14,497 bases of DNA from contig JAEMTM010000028.1 of NCBI GenBank assembly GCA_016462305.1, positions 2,434 through 16,930 of the forward strand, in the 5' to 3' direction. The translations under genes were made by a program, and so were the position numbers. Within the stretch, counting starts at the first letter, position 1. Each line of letters opens with the position of its first letter. This DNA is from Sphingomonadaceae bacterium (GTDB lineage: Bacteria > Pseudomonadota > Alphaproteobacteria > Sphingomonadales > Sphingomonadaceae). Below, in pieces: positions 6,504 to 13,479 of this stretch. A model generated the notes under the pieces. The model was not told the DNA's origin, did not search any database, and worked only from the letters and a program-made list of their open reading frames with translations.

Positions 6504-6856
6504 TAGAACTCCAATCCGCCTTCGCGCGCTGCATCTGCAAGCGCTTTGACGCGACCGTGAAACAGGAACCCGCCACGATCAAATACCACGCTGGAAATGC
6601 CAGCCTTCTTGGCAGCTTCGGCTACCCGCTTGCCAACGTCCGCAGCAGCATCGGTTGTCGAGCCGTTCTTCGTCTTCACGTCCTTGTCGAGAGTCGAGGC
6701 AGACGCAATGGTCGCACCCTTCGAATCGTCAATGACTTGCGCGTAGATGTGACGGCCAGTGCGGTGCACGGAAAGACGCGGACGTCCAGCAACCTGCGCC
6801 CGTAATTTCGAGCGAACGCGCTGACGGCGACGTGCAAAGAGAGACAGTTTTGCCAT
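6503..6856 (-). CDS. rplR: 50S ribosomal protein L18 (uL18)
   Basis: L18 binds 5S rRNA together with L5 and helps dock it in the central protuberance. The 117-residue product equals E. coli L18 in length. It has the basic N-terminus (LFARRRQRVRSKLRAQVAGR), the RLSVHRTGRHIYAQVIDD strand pair, a central ASTLD segment and the C-terminal VVFDRGGFLFHGRVKALADAAREGGLEF, a family signature. The ATG overlaps the rplF stop by one base (TAATG), and its own stop overlaps the rpsE start in the same way, so translation of the three genes is probably coupled. Confidence 0.97.
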   Translation of the reverse strand: MAKLSLFARRRQRVRSKLRAQVAGRPRLSVHRTGRHIYAQVIDDSKGATIASASTLDKDVKTKNGSTTDAAADVGKRVAEAAKKAGISSVVFDRGGFLFHGRVKALADAAREGGLEF

Positions 6857-7389
6857 TATTTCTTTTTCCCTTCCTTGCGGAAGATATATTCGCCGCGGTA
6901 CTTGATGCCCTTGCCCTTATAAGGCTCTGGCTTCCTCCAGCGGCGAATTTCGGCAGCAACCTGCCCAACCTTCTGCTTGTCGATACCTGAAATTTCCACC
7001 GTGGTGTTATCAGGCGTCTTGATTTCGATGCCATCAGGGATCGCGAAGTCAACATCATGGCTGTAGCCAAGCTGCAACTTCAACATCTTGCCCTGGCTGT
7101 TGGCACGATAACCAACGCCGGTGATTTCAAGCACCTTGGTAAAGCCCTCAGTCACCCCGGTGACCAAATTTTGCACCAACGTCCGCTGCATACCCCAAAA
7201 GGCGCGTGCCGCTTTGCTGCCATTCGCAGGCTTCACCAAGAGACCATCATCCTGCATCTCGTATGAGATCAGGTCGCTCATCGGCATTTTCAGTTCGCCC
7301 TTCGGTCCTTTGACCGACAGCGTGCCCGCTTCCATGCTGGCGGTAACGCCCGCAGGAATGGGGACAGGTTTCTTACCAATGCGGCTCAT
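6856..7389 (-). CDS. rplF: 50S ribosomal protein L6 (uL6)
   Basis: L6 lies near the factor-binding site of the large subunit, by the sarcin-ricin loop and L7/L12 stalk base. The 177 residues equal the E. coli length and begin MSRIGKKPVPIPAGV. The two repeated L6 domains are visible; the C-terminal signature is the run GQVAAEIRRWRKPEPYKGKG followed by IKYRGEYIFRKEGKKK. The start and stop both form one-base TAATG overlaps, with rpsH upstream and rplR downstream. Confidence 0.98.
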   Translation of the reverse strand: MSRIGKKPVPIPAGVTASMEAGTLSVKGPKGELKMPMSDLISYEMQDDGLLVKPANGSKAARAFWGMQRTLVQNLVTGVTEGFTKVLEITGVGYRANSQGKMLKLQLGYSHDVDFAIPDGIEIKTPDNTTVEISGIDKQKVGQVAAEIRRWRKPEPYKGKGIKYRGEYIFRKEGKKK

Positions 7390-7784
7390 TAGAATACCTC
7401 CGCCAGGATTTCGCCGCCGACATTCTGTGCACGCGCTTCGGCGTCCGACAGAACGCCCTTGGGCGTCGAAACGATGGTGATACCAAGGCCGTTACGGATA
7501 ACCGGAAGCTCTTGGCTTCCTGAATATACGCGGCGACCTGGCTTTGAAACACGGGCGACATGCTGAATAGCAGGCGCGCCTTCGAAATATTTCAGCTCAA
7601 TGCGGATGCCCTTATGTGCACCCAAGGCTTCTTCGCTGTAACCACGAATATAGCCTTCACGCTGCAACACATCGAGAACGCGCGTACGCAGGCTGGACGC
7701 TGGCGAGACTACAGAGTCTTTCTTCGCCCGCTGGCCGTTGCGGATACGGGTGAGCATATCACCCAAAGGATCGGTCATTGCCAT
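7389..7784 (-). CDS. rpsH: 30S ribosomal protein S8 (uS8)
   Basis: S8 is a primary 16S rRNA-binding protein that organises the central domain; in E. coli it is also the translational repressor of the spc operon. The 131-residue protein (E. coli 130) starts MAMTDPLGDMLTRIRNGQ and carries the RNA-binding C-terminal phrase GLGITIVSTPKGVLSDAEAR with the family's I-V-S-T-P/S-x-G-x-M/L-x-D pattern. It starts 11 bases after the rpsN stop. Whether the E. coli type of S8 feedback operates here cannot be read from the sequence; I did not find an obvious S8-binding mimic near rplE. Confidence 0.98.
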   Translation of the reverse strand: MAMTDPLGDMLTRIRNGQRAKKDSVVSPASSLRTRVLDVLQREGYIRGYSEEALGAHKGIRIELKYFEGAPAIQHVARVSKPGRRVYSGSQELPVIRNGLGITIVSTPKGVLSDAEARAQNVGGEILAEVF

Positions 7785-7795
7785 CTATCTTATCC

Positions 7796-8101
7796 TTACC
7801 AGCTCGACTTCGTAACGCCCGGGATCATGCCCTTATTGGCAAGATTACGCAGTTCGATACGGTTCAGCTTGAATTTACGGTATACGCCGCGAGGACGCCC
7901 GGTGGTTTCGCAACGGTTGCGCACGCGGTGCGGGTTACCATTACGAGGAATTTCAGCCATTTTCAGGCGAGCGATCAAACGCTCGCTATCATCAAGCGAC
8001 TGGTCTTTCGCCATCGCCTTGAGCTTCGCGTAGCGACCGGCATATTTCTTAGCCAGCTTCTTGCGACGCTCGTTCTTGTTTATGGAGCTCAGTTTAGCCA
8101 T
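7796..8101 (-). CDS. rpsN: 30S ribosomal protein S14 (uS14), long zinc-free type
   Basis: S14 belongs to the head of the small subunit. The 101 residues match the long form found in E. coli (101), ending MIPGVTKSSW as in the family. The long type lacks the two CxxC zinc motifs of the short form; only one Cys is present, in the segment NRCETTGRPRGVYRKFKLNR. The ATG overlaps the rplE stop codon by one base, and the following gene is rpsH. Confidence 0.98.
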   Translation of the reverse strand: MAKLSSINKNERRKKLAKKYAGRYAKLKAMAKDQSLDDSERLIARLKMAEIPRNGNPHRVRNRCETTGRPRGVYRKFKLNRIELRNLANKGMIPGVTKSSW

Positions 8102-8685
8102 TATGCAGCCGCCTTTTCATCAGCTTCTTCTACTGGGAACGGGAAGCCGAACAGCTTAAGCAGTTCGCGCGCCTCGTCATCCGAGTTTGCCGAAGTCGTT
8201 ACGATCACATCCATTCCGCGCACCACGTCGATGGCGTCATAGCTGATTTCTGGGAAAATGATCTGTTCCTTAAGACCCATGGCGAAGTTGCCACGACCAT
8301 CAAAGCTCTTTGGGTTCAGGCCGCGGAAATCGCGAATACGTGGCATCGCAATCGTAACCAAACGGTCAAGGAATTCATACATCTGGGCACCGCGCAGCGT
8401 TACTTTCACGCCGATTGGCATGCCTTCACGCAGCTTAAAACCAGCAATCGACTTCTTCGCCTTGGTGATCACTGGCTTTTGACCCGCAATCAGTTCCATT
8501 TCGGCCAGAGCGGTCGTAACCTTCTTCTTGTCCTGCGACCCTTCGCCCACACCCATGTTGAGTGTGATCTTCTCGATCTTTGGAACAGCAAAGCGGTTTG
8601 CATAACCGAACTTTTCAGTCAGACCCTTTACAACGGTTTCGTCGTAAAGCTTCTTCATGCGAGGCGTGTATTTAGTATCAGCCAC
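8101..8685 (-). CDS. rplE: 50S ribosomal protein L5 (uL5), GTG start
   Basis: L5 binds 5S rRNA and contacts tRNA at the P site. The 194-residue product (E. coli 179) has the family phrases KITLNMGVGEG, GQKPVITKAKKSIAGFKLRE, IPRIRDF in the form MPRIRDFRGLNPKSFDGRGN, and the C-terminal MDVIVTTSANSDDEARELLK. The first in-frame start, GTG at 8685, is taken because GGGGAG lies seven bases upstream and MADTKYTPRM is family-like; an ATG at residue 10 would remove conserved residues. The start lies eight bases inside the end of rplX. A short Ala/Glu/Lys tail extends the C-terminus. Confidence 0.97.
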   Translation of the reverse strand: MADTKYTPRMKKLYDETVVKGLTEKFGYANRFAVPKIEKITLNMGVGEGSQDKKKVTTALAEMELIAGQKPVITKAKKSIAGFKLREGMPIGVKVTLRGAQMYEFLDRLVTIAMPRIRDFRGLNPKSFDGRGNFAMGLKEQIIFPEISYDAIDVVRGMDVIVTTSANSDDEARELLKLFGFPFPVEEADEKAAA

Positions 8686-8998
8686 TGATCGTCTCCCCGG
8701 ACTTCACGGCCACACGGACCTTCTTGCCGTCCTTGGTTTCCACGCGAACGCGTGTTGCCTTGCCGGTCTTGGGATCCGCCAATGCCACATTTGAAATGTG
8801 CAGCGGAGCTTCGAAGCGGTCGAGACCGCCCTGCGGGTTAGCCTGCGAAGCTTTCCGGTGACGCACAGCGATGTTGACGCCAGAAACGACGACTTTGCTG
8901 TCCTTAGGCATCACGGCGGTTACTTCGCCAGATTTGCCCTTGTCTTTACCGGCAAGCACGACGACCGTGTCACCCTTTTTGATTTTTGCCAGAGCCAT
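8678..8998 (-). CDS. rplX: 50S ribosomal protein L24 (uL24)
   Basis: L24 initiates 50S assembly and lies near the exit of the peptide tunnel. The 106 residues (E. coli 104) contain the KOW motif at the N-terminus (KIKKGDTVVVLAGKDKGKSG) followed by VSGVNIAVRHRKASQ and the typical PLHISNVALADPKTGK. It starts two bases after the rplN stop. Its Shine-Dalgarno GGAGGT is encoded in the last codons of rplN, nine bases from the ATG. Its last eight bases overlap the GTG start of rplE. Confidence 0.97.
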   Translation of the reverse strand: MALAKIKKGDTVVVLAGKDKGKSGEVTAVMPKDSKVVVSGVNIAVRHRKASQANPQGGLDRFEAPLHISNVALADPKTGKATRVRVETKDGKKVRVAVKSGETISG

Positions 8999-9000
8999 TA

Positions 9001-9369
9001 TTATAGCACCTCCGGTGCCAAGCTGATGATTTTCATGTGGTTCTTGGCGCGCAGTTCGCGAACAACTGGTCCGAAAATACGTGTGCCAATCGGCTCCTTA
9101 TTGTTACCGATAAGCACAGCAGCGTTAGAGTCGAAGCGAATGACCGAGCCATCGGCACGGCGGATGTCTTTGCGCGTGCGCACGATAACGGCCTTATGCA
9201 CGTCACCCTTCTTAACCTTACCACGCGGCGCAGCTTCCTTGATCGACACCACGATGATGTCGCCAACGCCAGCCACGCGACGCTTGGAACCGCCAAGCAC
9301 TTTAATGCACTGAACGCGCTTTGCGCCGCTGTTGTCCGCAACATCGAGGTTGGATTGCATCTGAATCAT
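9001..9369 (-). CDS. rplN: 50S ribosomal protein L14 (uL14)
   Basis: L14 forms part of the intersubunit bridge B8 and the binding platform of the silencing factor RsfS. The 122 residues (E. coli 123) start MIQMQSNLDVADNSGAKR and continue with the strongly conserved VQCIKVLGGSKRR, GDIIVVSIKEAAPRGKVKKG and IFGPVVRELR. It starts four bases after the rpsQ stop with GGAGG nine bases upstream of the ATG. The sequence is one of the most conserved in the cluster and leaves little doubt. Confidence 0.98.
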   Translation of the reverse strand: MIQMQSNLDVADNSGAKRVQCIKVLGGSKRRVAGVGDIIVVSIKEAAPRGKVKKGDVHKAVIVRTRKDIRRADGSVIRFDSNAAVLIGNNKEPIGTRIFGPVVRELRAKNHMKIISLAPEVL

Positions 9370-9373
9370 GGGA

Positions 9374-9640
9374 TCAATCCTCCGTTGTTGCTGCGACCGG
9401 GGCTACAGCGGCATCAGCCACCAAGCGCCAGGTCTTGTTCTTGGAAATCGGCGCGCACTCTTCGATGCGGACGACTTGGCCTTCTTTGACGACGTTGTTT
9501 TCGTCATGGGCGTGATACTTTTTCGTGCGGCGGATGATCTTGCCGTAAAGCGGGTGCTTCACTTTGCGCTCGACCAGAACGACAATCGTCTTGTCATTCT
9601 TGTCGGAGACCACGGTCCCTGTGAGAATACGTTTTGGCAT
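9374..9640 (-). CDS. rpsQ: 30S ribosomal protein S17 (uS17)
   Basis: S17 is a primary 16S rRNA-binding protein of the body of the small subunit, with an OB fold. The 88 residues (E. coli 84) begin MPKRILTGTVVSDKNDKTIV and contain VKHPLYGKIIRRTKKYHAHDE and the closing signature VVRIEECAPISKNKTWRLV. The ATG at 9640 is chosen because the family starts here and GGAGC lies six bases upstream; a longer in-frame extension to 9733 runs back through rpmC and is not homologous. It starts ten bases after the rpmC stop. Confidence 0.97.
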   Translation of the reverse strand: MPKRILTGTVVSDKNDKTIVVLVERKVKHPLYGKIIRRTKKYHAHDENNVVKEGQVVRIEECAPISKNKTWRLVADAAVAPVAATTED

Positions 9641-9650
9641 CGGTAGCTCC

Positions 9651-9860
9651 TTATGCCGTCTTTGCGGCGGCGCGCTGGCGCTCACCCTGCAGGGTTTTGA
9701 TGCGGGCGATGTCACGACGCACTTCACGCACACGTGCCGGCTTTTCCATCTGGCCAGTGGCCGATTGGAAACGCAGGTTAAACGCTTCGCGCTTCAATTC
9801 GCCGAGCTGAACAGCAAGCTGATCGTCGCTCCTGACGCGGAGATCTTCGGTTTTGCTCAT
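9651..9860 (-). CDS. rpmC: 50S ribosomal protein L29 (uL29)
   Basis: L29 is a small, two-helix protein at the tunnel exit beside L23, close to where SRP and trigger factor dock. The 69 residues (E. coli 63) read MSKTEDLRVRSDDQLAVQLG followed by the signature LKREAFNLRFQSATGQMEKPARVREVRRDIARIKT. The gene starts one base after the rplP stop, and the Shine-Dalgarno GGGAGC is encoded in the last rplP codons. The short C-terminal ERQRAAAKTA tail is slightly longer than in E. coli. Confidence 0.96.
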   Translation of the reverse strand: MSKTEDLRVRSDDQLAVQLGELKREAFNLRFQSATGQMEKPARVREVRRDIARIKTLQGERQRAAAKTA

Positions 9861-9861
9861 C

Positions 9862-10296
9862 TTATGATGCTCCCAGATGCGAGGTGTCGCCGAGACGCGC
9901 CACGACCTTGGTCTTGATTGGCAGTTTCATGGCTGCACGCTGGAATGCGACAGCTGCGATTGGACCAGGAACACCGTCGAGTTCAAACATGATGCGGCCA
10001 GGCTTAACCTTGGCTGCCCAATATTCGACCGAACCCTTGCCCTTACCCTGACGAACTTCGGCAGGCTTTTTCGTGACTGGCACGTCCGGGAAGATGCGGA
10101 TCCACAAACGTCCCTGACGCCTGATATGACGTGTAATCGCACGGCGGGCCGCTTCGATCTGACGTGCAGTAATCCGCTCTGGCTCAAGCGCCTTCAGGCC
10201 GTATGAACCGAAGTTCAGGTCAGACCCGCCCTTGGCTTCGCCCTTGATACGTCCCTTGAACTGCTTGCGGAACTTTGTTTTCTTTGGTTGCAACAT
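9862..10296 (-). CDS. rplP: 50S ribosomal protein L16 (uL16)
   Basis: L16 lies near the peptidyl-transferase centre and helps position the A-site tRNA. The 144 residues (E. coli 136) show the basic N-terminus MLQPKKTKFRKQFKGRIKG, GSYGLKALEPERITARQIEAAR, RRQGRLWIRIFPDVPVTKKP and AEVRQGKGKGSVEYW. The Arg in AEVRQGKGKG corresponds to the arginine hydroxylated by YcfD in E. coli (Arg81); whether it is modified here is unknown. It follows rpsC after 16 bases, with AGGA seven bases before the ATG. Confidence 0.98.
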   Translation of the reverse strand: MLQPKKTKFRKQFKGRIKGEAKGGSDLNFGSYGLKALEPERITARQIEAARRAITRHIRRQGRLWIRIFPDVPVTKKPAEVRQGKGKGSVEYWAAKVKPGRIMFELDGVPGPIAAVAFQRAAMKLPIKTKVVARLGDTSHLGAS

Positions 10297-10312
10297 GTCT
10301 AGTTCCTAACCT

Positions 10313-11017
10313 TTAGCGGCGGTCAGACTGCGGACGGACGCCGGAAGTCTGCGCTTCCATCATCAGCCGGTCAGTTGCCATTGGGTCATGACCCAAGATT
10401 TCGCCTTTGAAGATCCAGCATTTAATGCCGATGATGCCATAAGCAGTCAGTGCTTCGGCTTCGGCATAGTCAATGTTGGCACGAAGGGTATGTGCAGGCA
10501 CGCGGCCTTCGCGGTATGATTCAACGCGGGCAATTTCTGCGCCGCCCAAACGACCACCGCAGGTGATCTTGATGCCTTCTGCACCCAAACGCATGGCTGA
10601 CTGCATCGCGCGCTTCATGGCGCGACGGAAAGCGATACGGCGGATAAGCTGGTCAGCAATGCCTTGCGCTACGAGCTTTGCGTCAACTTCCGGCTTGCGG
10701 ATTTCAACGATGTTCAACGACACTTCAGCGGTGGTGAACTTATTGATCAGCTTCTTCAGCTTTTCAATGTCCGCACCCTTCTTGCCGATGATCACGCCCG
10801 GACGCGCTGCGTAGATTGAAACGCGGCAGTTCTTGGCAGGACGCTCGATAACGACCTTTGAAATCGCTGCTTGTGGTAGTGTTTCAAAGATGAACTTGCG
10901 GATTTTGATGTCTTCCAGAAGCATGCGGCCATATTCCGCACCTTCGGCGTACCAACGGCTATCCCAAGTCCGGTTGATTTGCAGGCGAAGCCCGACTGGA
11001 TTTGATTTCTGACCCAT
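10313..11017 (-). CDS. rpsC: 30S ribosomal protein S3 (uS3)
   Basis: S3 is part of the mRNA entry channel and has helicase-assisting function with S4 and S5. The 234 residues (E. coli 233) start MGQKSNPVGLRLQINRTWDS. The KH domain is visible at ARPGVIIGKKGADIEKLKKL, containing the GxxG loop (GKKG), and the C-terminal domain holds AQGIADQLIRRIAFRRAMKR and GIKCWIFKGE. The gene starts three bases after the rplV stop and precedes rplP. Confidence 0.98.
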   Translation of the reverse strand: MGQKSNPVGLRLQINRTWDSRWYAEGAEYGRMLLEDIKIRKFIFETLPQAAISKVVIERPAKNCRVSIYAARPGVIIGKKGADIEKLKKLINKFTTAEVSLNIVEIRKPEVDAKLVAQGIADQLIRRIAFRRAMKRAMQSAMRLGAEGIKITCGGRLGGAEIARVESYREGRVPAHTLRANIDYAEAEALTAYGIIGIKCWIFKGEILGHDPMATDRLMMEAQTSGVRPQSDRR

Positions 11018-11020
11018 GAC

Positions 11021-11401
11021 TTATGCCTCTTCTTGCTGTTCGCGCACAACGATACGCAGACGGCTGAATGGTTTAACGATCCGGCTCGACTTGCCGCGGC
11101 CGCGGGCCATGAAACGCTTCATGGTCAGCGCCTTGCCAACGCTTGCCTCGGCGACGACAAGGCTGTCGACGTCAAGATTGTGGTTGTTTTCGGCGTTGGC
11201 GATGGCAGATGCCAAAACCTTGCGCACGTCATCTGCCATTCCCTTGGTGGAGAATTTCAGGATGTTGAGCGCGTCTTCGGCTTTCTTGCCACGGATCAGC
11301 GCGGCAACGAGGCCCAGCTTCTGAGCCGAACCACGGATGGTTGTGCCCACTGCCAGTGCTTCATTGTCGGCGACGCGACGGGGTGCGGATGCCTTACCCA
11401 T
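11021..11401 (-). CDS. rplV: 50S ribosomal protein L22 (uL22)
   Basis: L22 lines the peptide exit tunnel with L4, and its extended beta-hairpin forms part of the tunnel constriction where macrolides bind. Here the hairpin is MKRFMARGRGKSSRIVKPFS near residues 93-112. The globular part has SAQKLGLVAALIRGKKAEDA and LASAIANAENNHNLD. The product is 126 residues, longer than the 110 of E. coli mainly at the N-terminus (MGKASAPRRVADNEALA). Its ATG overlaps the rpsS stop by one base (TAATG), suggesting coupling. Confidence 0.97.
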   Translation of the reverse strand: MGKASAPRRVADNEALAVGTTIRGSAQKLGLVAALIRGKKAEDALNILKFSTKGMADDVRKVLASAIANAENNHNLDVDSLVVAEASVGKALTMKRFMARGRGKSSRIVKPFSRLRIVVREQQEEA

Positions 11402-11676
11402 TAGCGTTTGCCCTTCTTATCTGCGCCATGGCCATGATAAGTACGCGTTGGAGCGAACTCACCAAGCTTATGACCGACCATGTCCTCATTCACCGAAACG
11501 GGAATGAACTTGTGGCCATTATAGACGCTGAACGTCAGGCCAACGAACTGAGGCAGGATTGTCGAGCGACGCGACCAAGTCTTAATTGGTGCAGCCTTCG
11601 ATGCTTCCTGAGCGGTTTCTGCTTTTTTCAGCAAATAGAGGTCAACAAACGGACCTTTCCAGACGGAACGAGACAT
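11401..11676 (-). CDS. rpsS: 30S ribosomal protein S19 (uS19)
   Basis: S19 sits in the head of the small subunit and pairs with S13 near the A-site tRNA. The 91 residues (E. coli 92) open MSRSVWKGPFVDLYLLKK and contain the signature RRSTILPQFVGLTFSVYNGHKFIPV, then VNEDMVGHKLGEFAPTRTYHGH. It starts three bases after the rplB stop and ends in a one-base overlap with rplV. Confidence 0.98.
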   Translation of the reverse strand: MSRSVWKGPFVDLYLLKKAETAQEASKAAPIKTWSRRSTILPQFVGLTFSVYNGHKFIPVSVNEDMVGHKLGEFAPTRTYHGHGADKKGKR

Positions 11677-11679
11677 CAG

Positions 11680-12516
11680 TTACCTCTTCTTCTTAGCATG
11701 CCGCGAACGGATGATCATCCGGTCGGTCGACTTGTTGCTGCGGGTACGAGCACCCTTTGTTGGCTTACCCCAAGGTGTAACCGGATGACGACCACCTGAC
11801 GTACGACCTTCACCACCACCATGCGGGTGATCGACTGGGTTTTTAGCAACACCACGCGTCAGCGGGCGAATACCGCGCCAGCGGTTGCGGCCTGCCTTGG
11901 CAAGTGTCGTGTTCGAGTTGTCAGGGTTCGAAACCGCACCAACTGTGCCCATGCACGTGCCGAGAATGTAGCGCTGCTCACCTGAGTTCAGGCGAACGAT
12001 AACGCGACCACCGTCACGACCAACGAGTTGCACATATGTGCCTGCCGAACGGGCGATCTGGCCACCCTTGCCGGGCTTCATTTCGATGTTGTGGCAAATG
12101 GTGCCAACGGGCATCTGGCTCAGCAACATGGCGTTGCCGGGCTTTACGTCCGTTTTTTCACCAGCGACAATCGTGTCACCAACGGCGAGACGCTGCGGCG
12201 CAATGATGTAGGCCAATTCACCGTCTTCGTACTTTACAAGCGCGATGAAGGCAGAACGGTTGGGGTCATATTCCAGACGCTCGACCGTTGCAGGCATATC
12301 CCATTTACGGCGCTTGAAGTCGATCAGGCGATATTTCTGCTTGTGACCGCCGCCGATACCACGCGATGTCACATGACCCTTGTTGTTACGGCCGCCGGTC
12401 TTGCTCTTGCCTTCGGTCAGGCCCTTAACAGGACCGCCTTTGTACAAGCTTGACCGATCAACCAGCACAAGGCCGCGACGGGCGGGGCTAGTTGGTTTGT
12501 AGCTTTTGAGTGCCAT
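11680..12516 (-). CDS. rplB: 50S ribosomal protein L2 (uL2)
   Basis: L2 is essential for subunit association and for assembly of the peptidyl-transferase centre. The 278 residues (E. coli 273) start MALKSYKPTSPARRGL and include LTEGKSKTGGRNNKGHVTSR, GGGHKQKYRLIDFKRRK, and the C-terminal NPVDHPHGGGEGRTSGGRHP (about 226-245), which carries the conserved histidine near the catalytic centre. The Lys/Arg-rich end (RHAKKKR) is typical. It starts ten bases after the rplW stop with AAGG eight bases upstream of the ATG. Confidence 0.98.
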   Translation of the reverse strand: MALKSYKPTSPARRGLVLVDRSSLYKGGPVKGLTEGKSKTGGRNNKGHVTSRGIGGGHKQKYRLIDFKRRKWDMPATVERLEYDPNRSAFIALVKYEDGELAYIIAPQRLAVGDTIVAGEKTDVKPGNAMLLSQMPVGTICHNIEMKPGKGGQIARSAGTYVQLVGRDGGRVIVRLNSGEQRYILGTCMGTVGAVSNPDNSNTTLAKAGRNRWRGIRPLTRGVAKNPVDHPHGGGEGRTSGGRHPVTPWGKPTKGARTRSNKSTDRMIIRSRHAKKKR

Positions 12517-12526
12517 TATCCTGCCC

Positions 12527-12835
12527 TTAAATACCGGTGGTCACGTCGATGCTCTGGCCTTCGGCCAAAGTGACGATCGCTTTTTTGACATCCGAGCGCG
12601 TGTAGGGCTTGCCCTTCCAACGCTTGGTTTTGCCCTTTTGCACGAGGGTGTTCACGTTCGTGACCTTCACATCGAACAAGGCCTCTACGGCTGCCTTGAT
12701 CTGTGGCTTGGTCGAGCTTCCCGTGACCTTGAACACAATAGCGTTATGTTCCGACAGCAAGGTTGCTTTTTCGGTGATGTGCGGGGCAACGATGACGTCA
12801 TAATGACGCACGTCGATTGCTTTATCCTTAGCCAT
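12527..12835 (-). CDS. rplW: 50S ribosomal protein L23 (uL23)
   Basis: L23 lies at the tunnel exit and is the docking site for trigger factor and SRP. The 102 residues (E. coli 100) show the family pattern: HYDVIVAPHITEKATLLSEH, then VFKVTGSSTKPQIKAAVEALF and VKVTNVNTLVQKGKTKRWKG. The ATG overlaps the rplD stop codon by one base (TAATG), so L23 synthesis is probably coupled to L4. The gene precedes rplB. Confidence 0.97.
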   Translation of the reverse strand: MAKDKAIDVRHYDVIVAPHITEKATLLSEHNAIVFKVTGSSTKPQIKAAVEALFDVKVTNVNTLVQKGKTKRWKGKPYTRSDVKKAIVTLAEGQSIDVTTGI

Positions 12836-13476
12836 TAGTTGGCACCTCCCGTAAGGGCGAAGCGTGCTTCCAGCTTCTCAACCGCAGCGCGGGTCAAAAC
12901 CAGAGTGTCATGCTTCAGGATGTCATAAACATTCGCGCCAACGGCTGGCATCACGTTGATGCCGACCAGATTAGCCGAAGCCAGACGGAAATTGTCGCTA
13001 ACGGCGTCGCCATCGATAACCAATGTCGACTTACCGAAACCGAGCTTGCCAACCTGACCCTTAAGCGCCGCAGTCTTTGCAGCAGCCAGATCAAGATTTT
13101 CAAGAACGATTAACGAACCCGACTTTGCTTTGCTCGAAAGCGCCATCTTCAGACCCAATGAACGGATCTTTTTGTTCAACGACGGGTTAAAGTCACGCAG
13201 ACGGGCACCATGGGCCTTACCACCACCGATGAAGATCGGCGCAGCGCGGTCACCGTGACGGGCAGTACCGCCACCCTTCTGGTTACCAAATTTCTTGCCG
13301 GTGCGGGCAACGTCCGAACGCTCACGGGTAGGACGAGCCGTGCCGCGGGCCTTCTCACGCTGCCAGGTAACAACACGGTGCAGAATGTCGGCGCGTGGCT
13401 CAATGCCAAATACGTCGTCATTCAGATCGATGTCGCCCTTTGCCTTGGCGTCGAGGGTTTGAACCTTGAGCTTCAT
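12835..13476 (-). CDS. rplD: 50S ribosomal protein L4 (uL4)
   Basis: L4 lines the exit tunnel with L22 and, in E. coli, represses the S10 operon by acting on its leader. The 213 residues (E. coli 201) have the extended internal loop reaching the tunnel: RTGKKFGNQKGGGTARHGDR, then APIFIGGGKAHGARLRDFNP and LNKKIRSLGLKMALSSK. The loop differs from E. coli in the WRQKGTGRAR region but keeps the QKG-GT-AR-G spacing. The Shine-Dalgarno is a perfect AAGGAGG eight bases upstream, encoded in the last rplC codons. Whether L4-mediated autoregulation exists in this group is not known from sequence. Confidence 0.97.
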   Translation of the reverse strand: MKLKVQTLDAKAKGDIDLNDDVFGIEPRADILHRVVTWQREKARGTARPTRERSDVARTGKKFGNQKGGGTARHGDRAAPIFIGGGKAHGARLRDFNPSLNKKIRSLGLKMALSSKAKSGSLIVLENLDLAAAKTAALKGQVGKLGFGKSTLVIDGDAVSDNFRLASANLVGINVMPAVGANVYDILKHDTLVLTRAAVEKLEARFALTGGAN

Positions 13477-13479
13477 GGT

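Noticed and set aside
9641..9733. A 31-residue N-terminal extension of S17
   Set aside because: It overlaps rpmC in another frame and S17 proteins begin at the MPKRILTG position, which has its own ribosome binding site.
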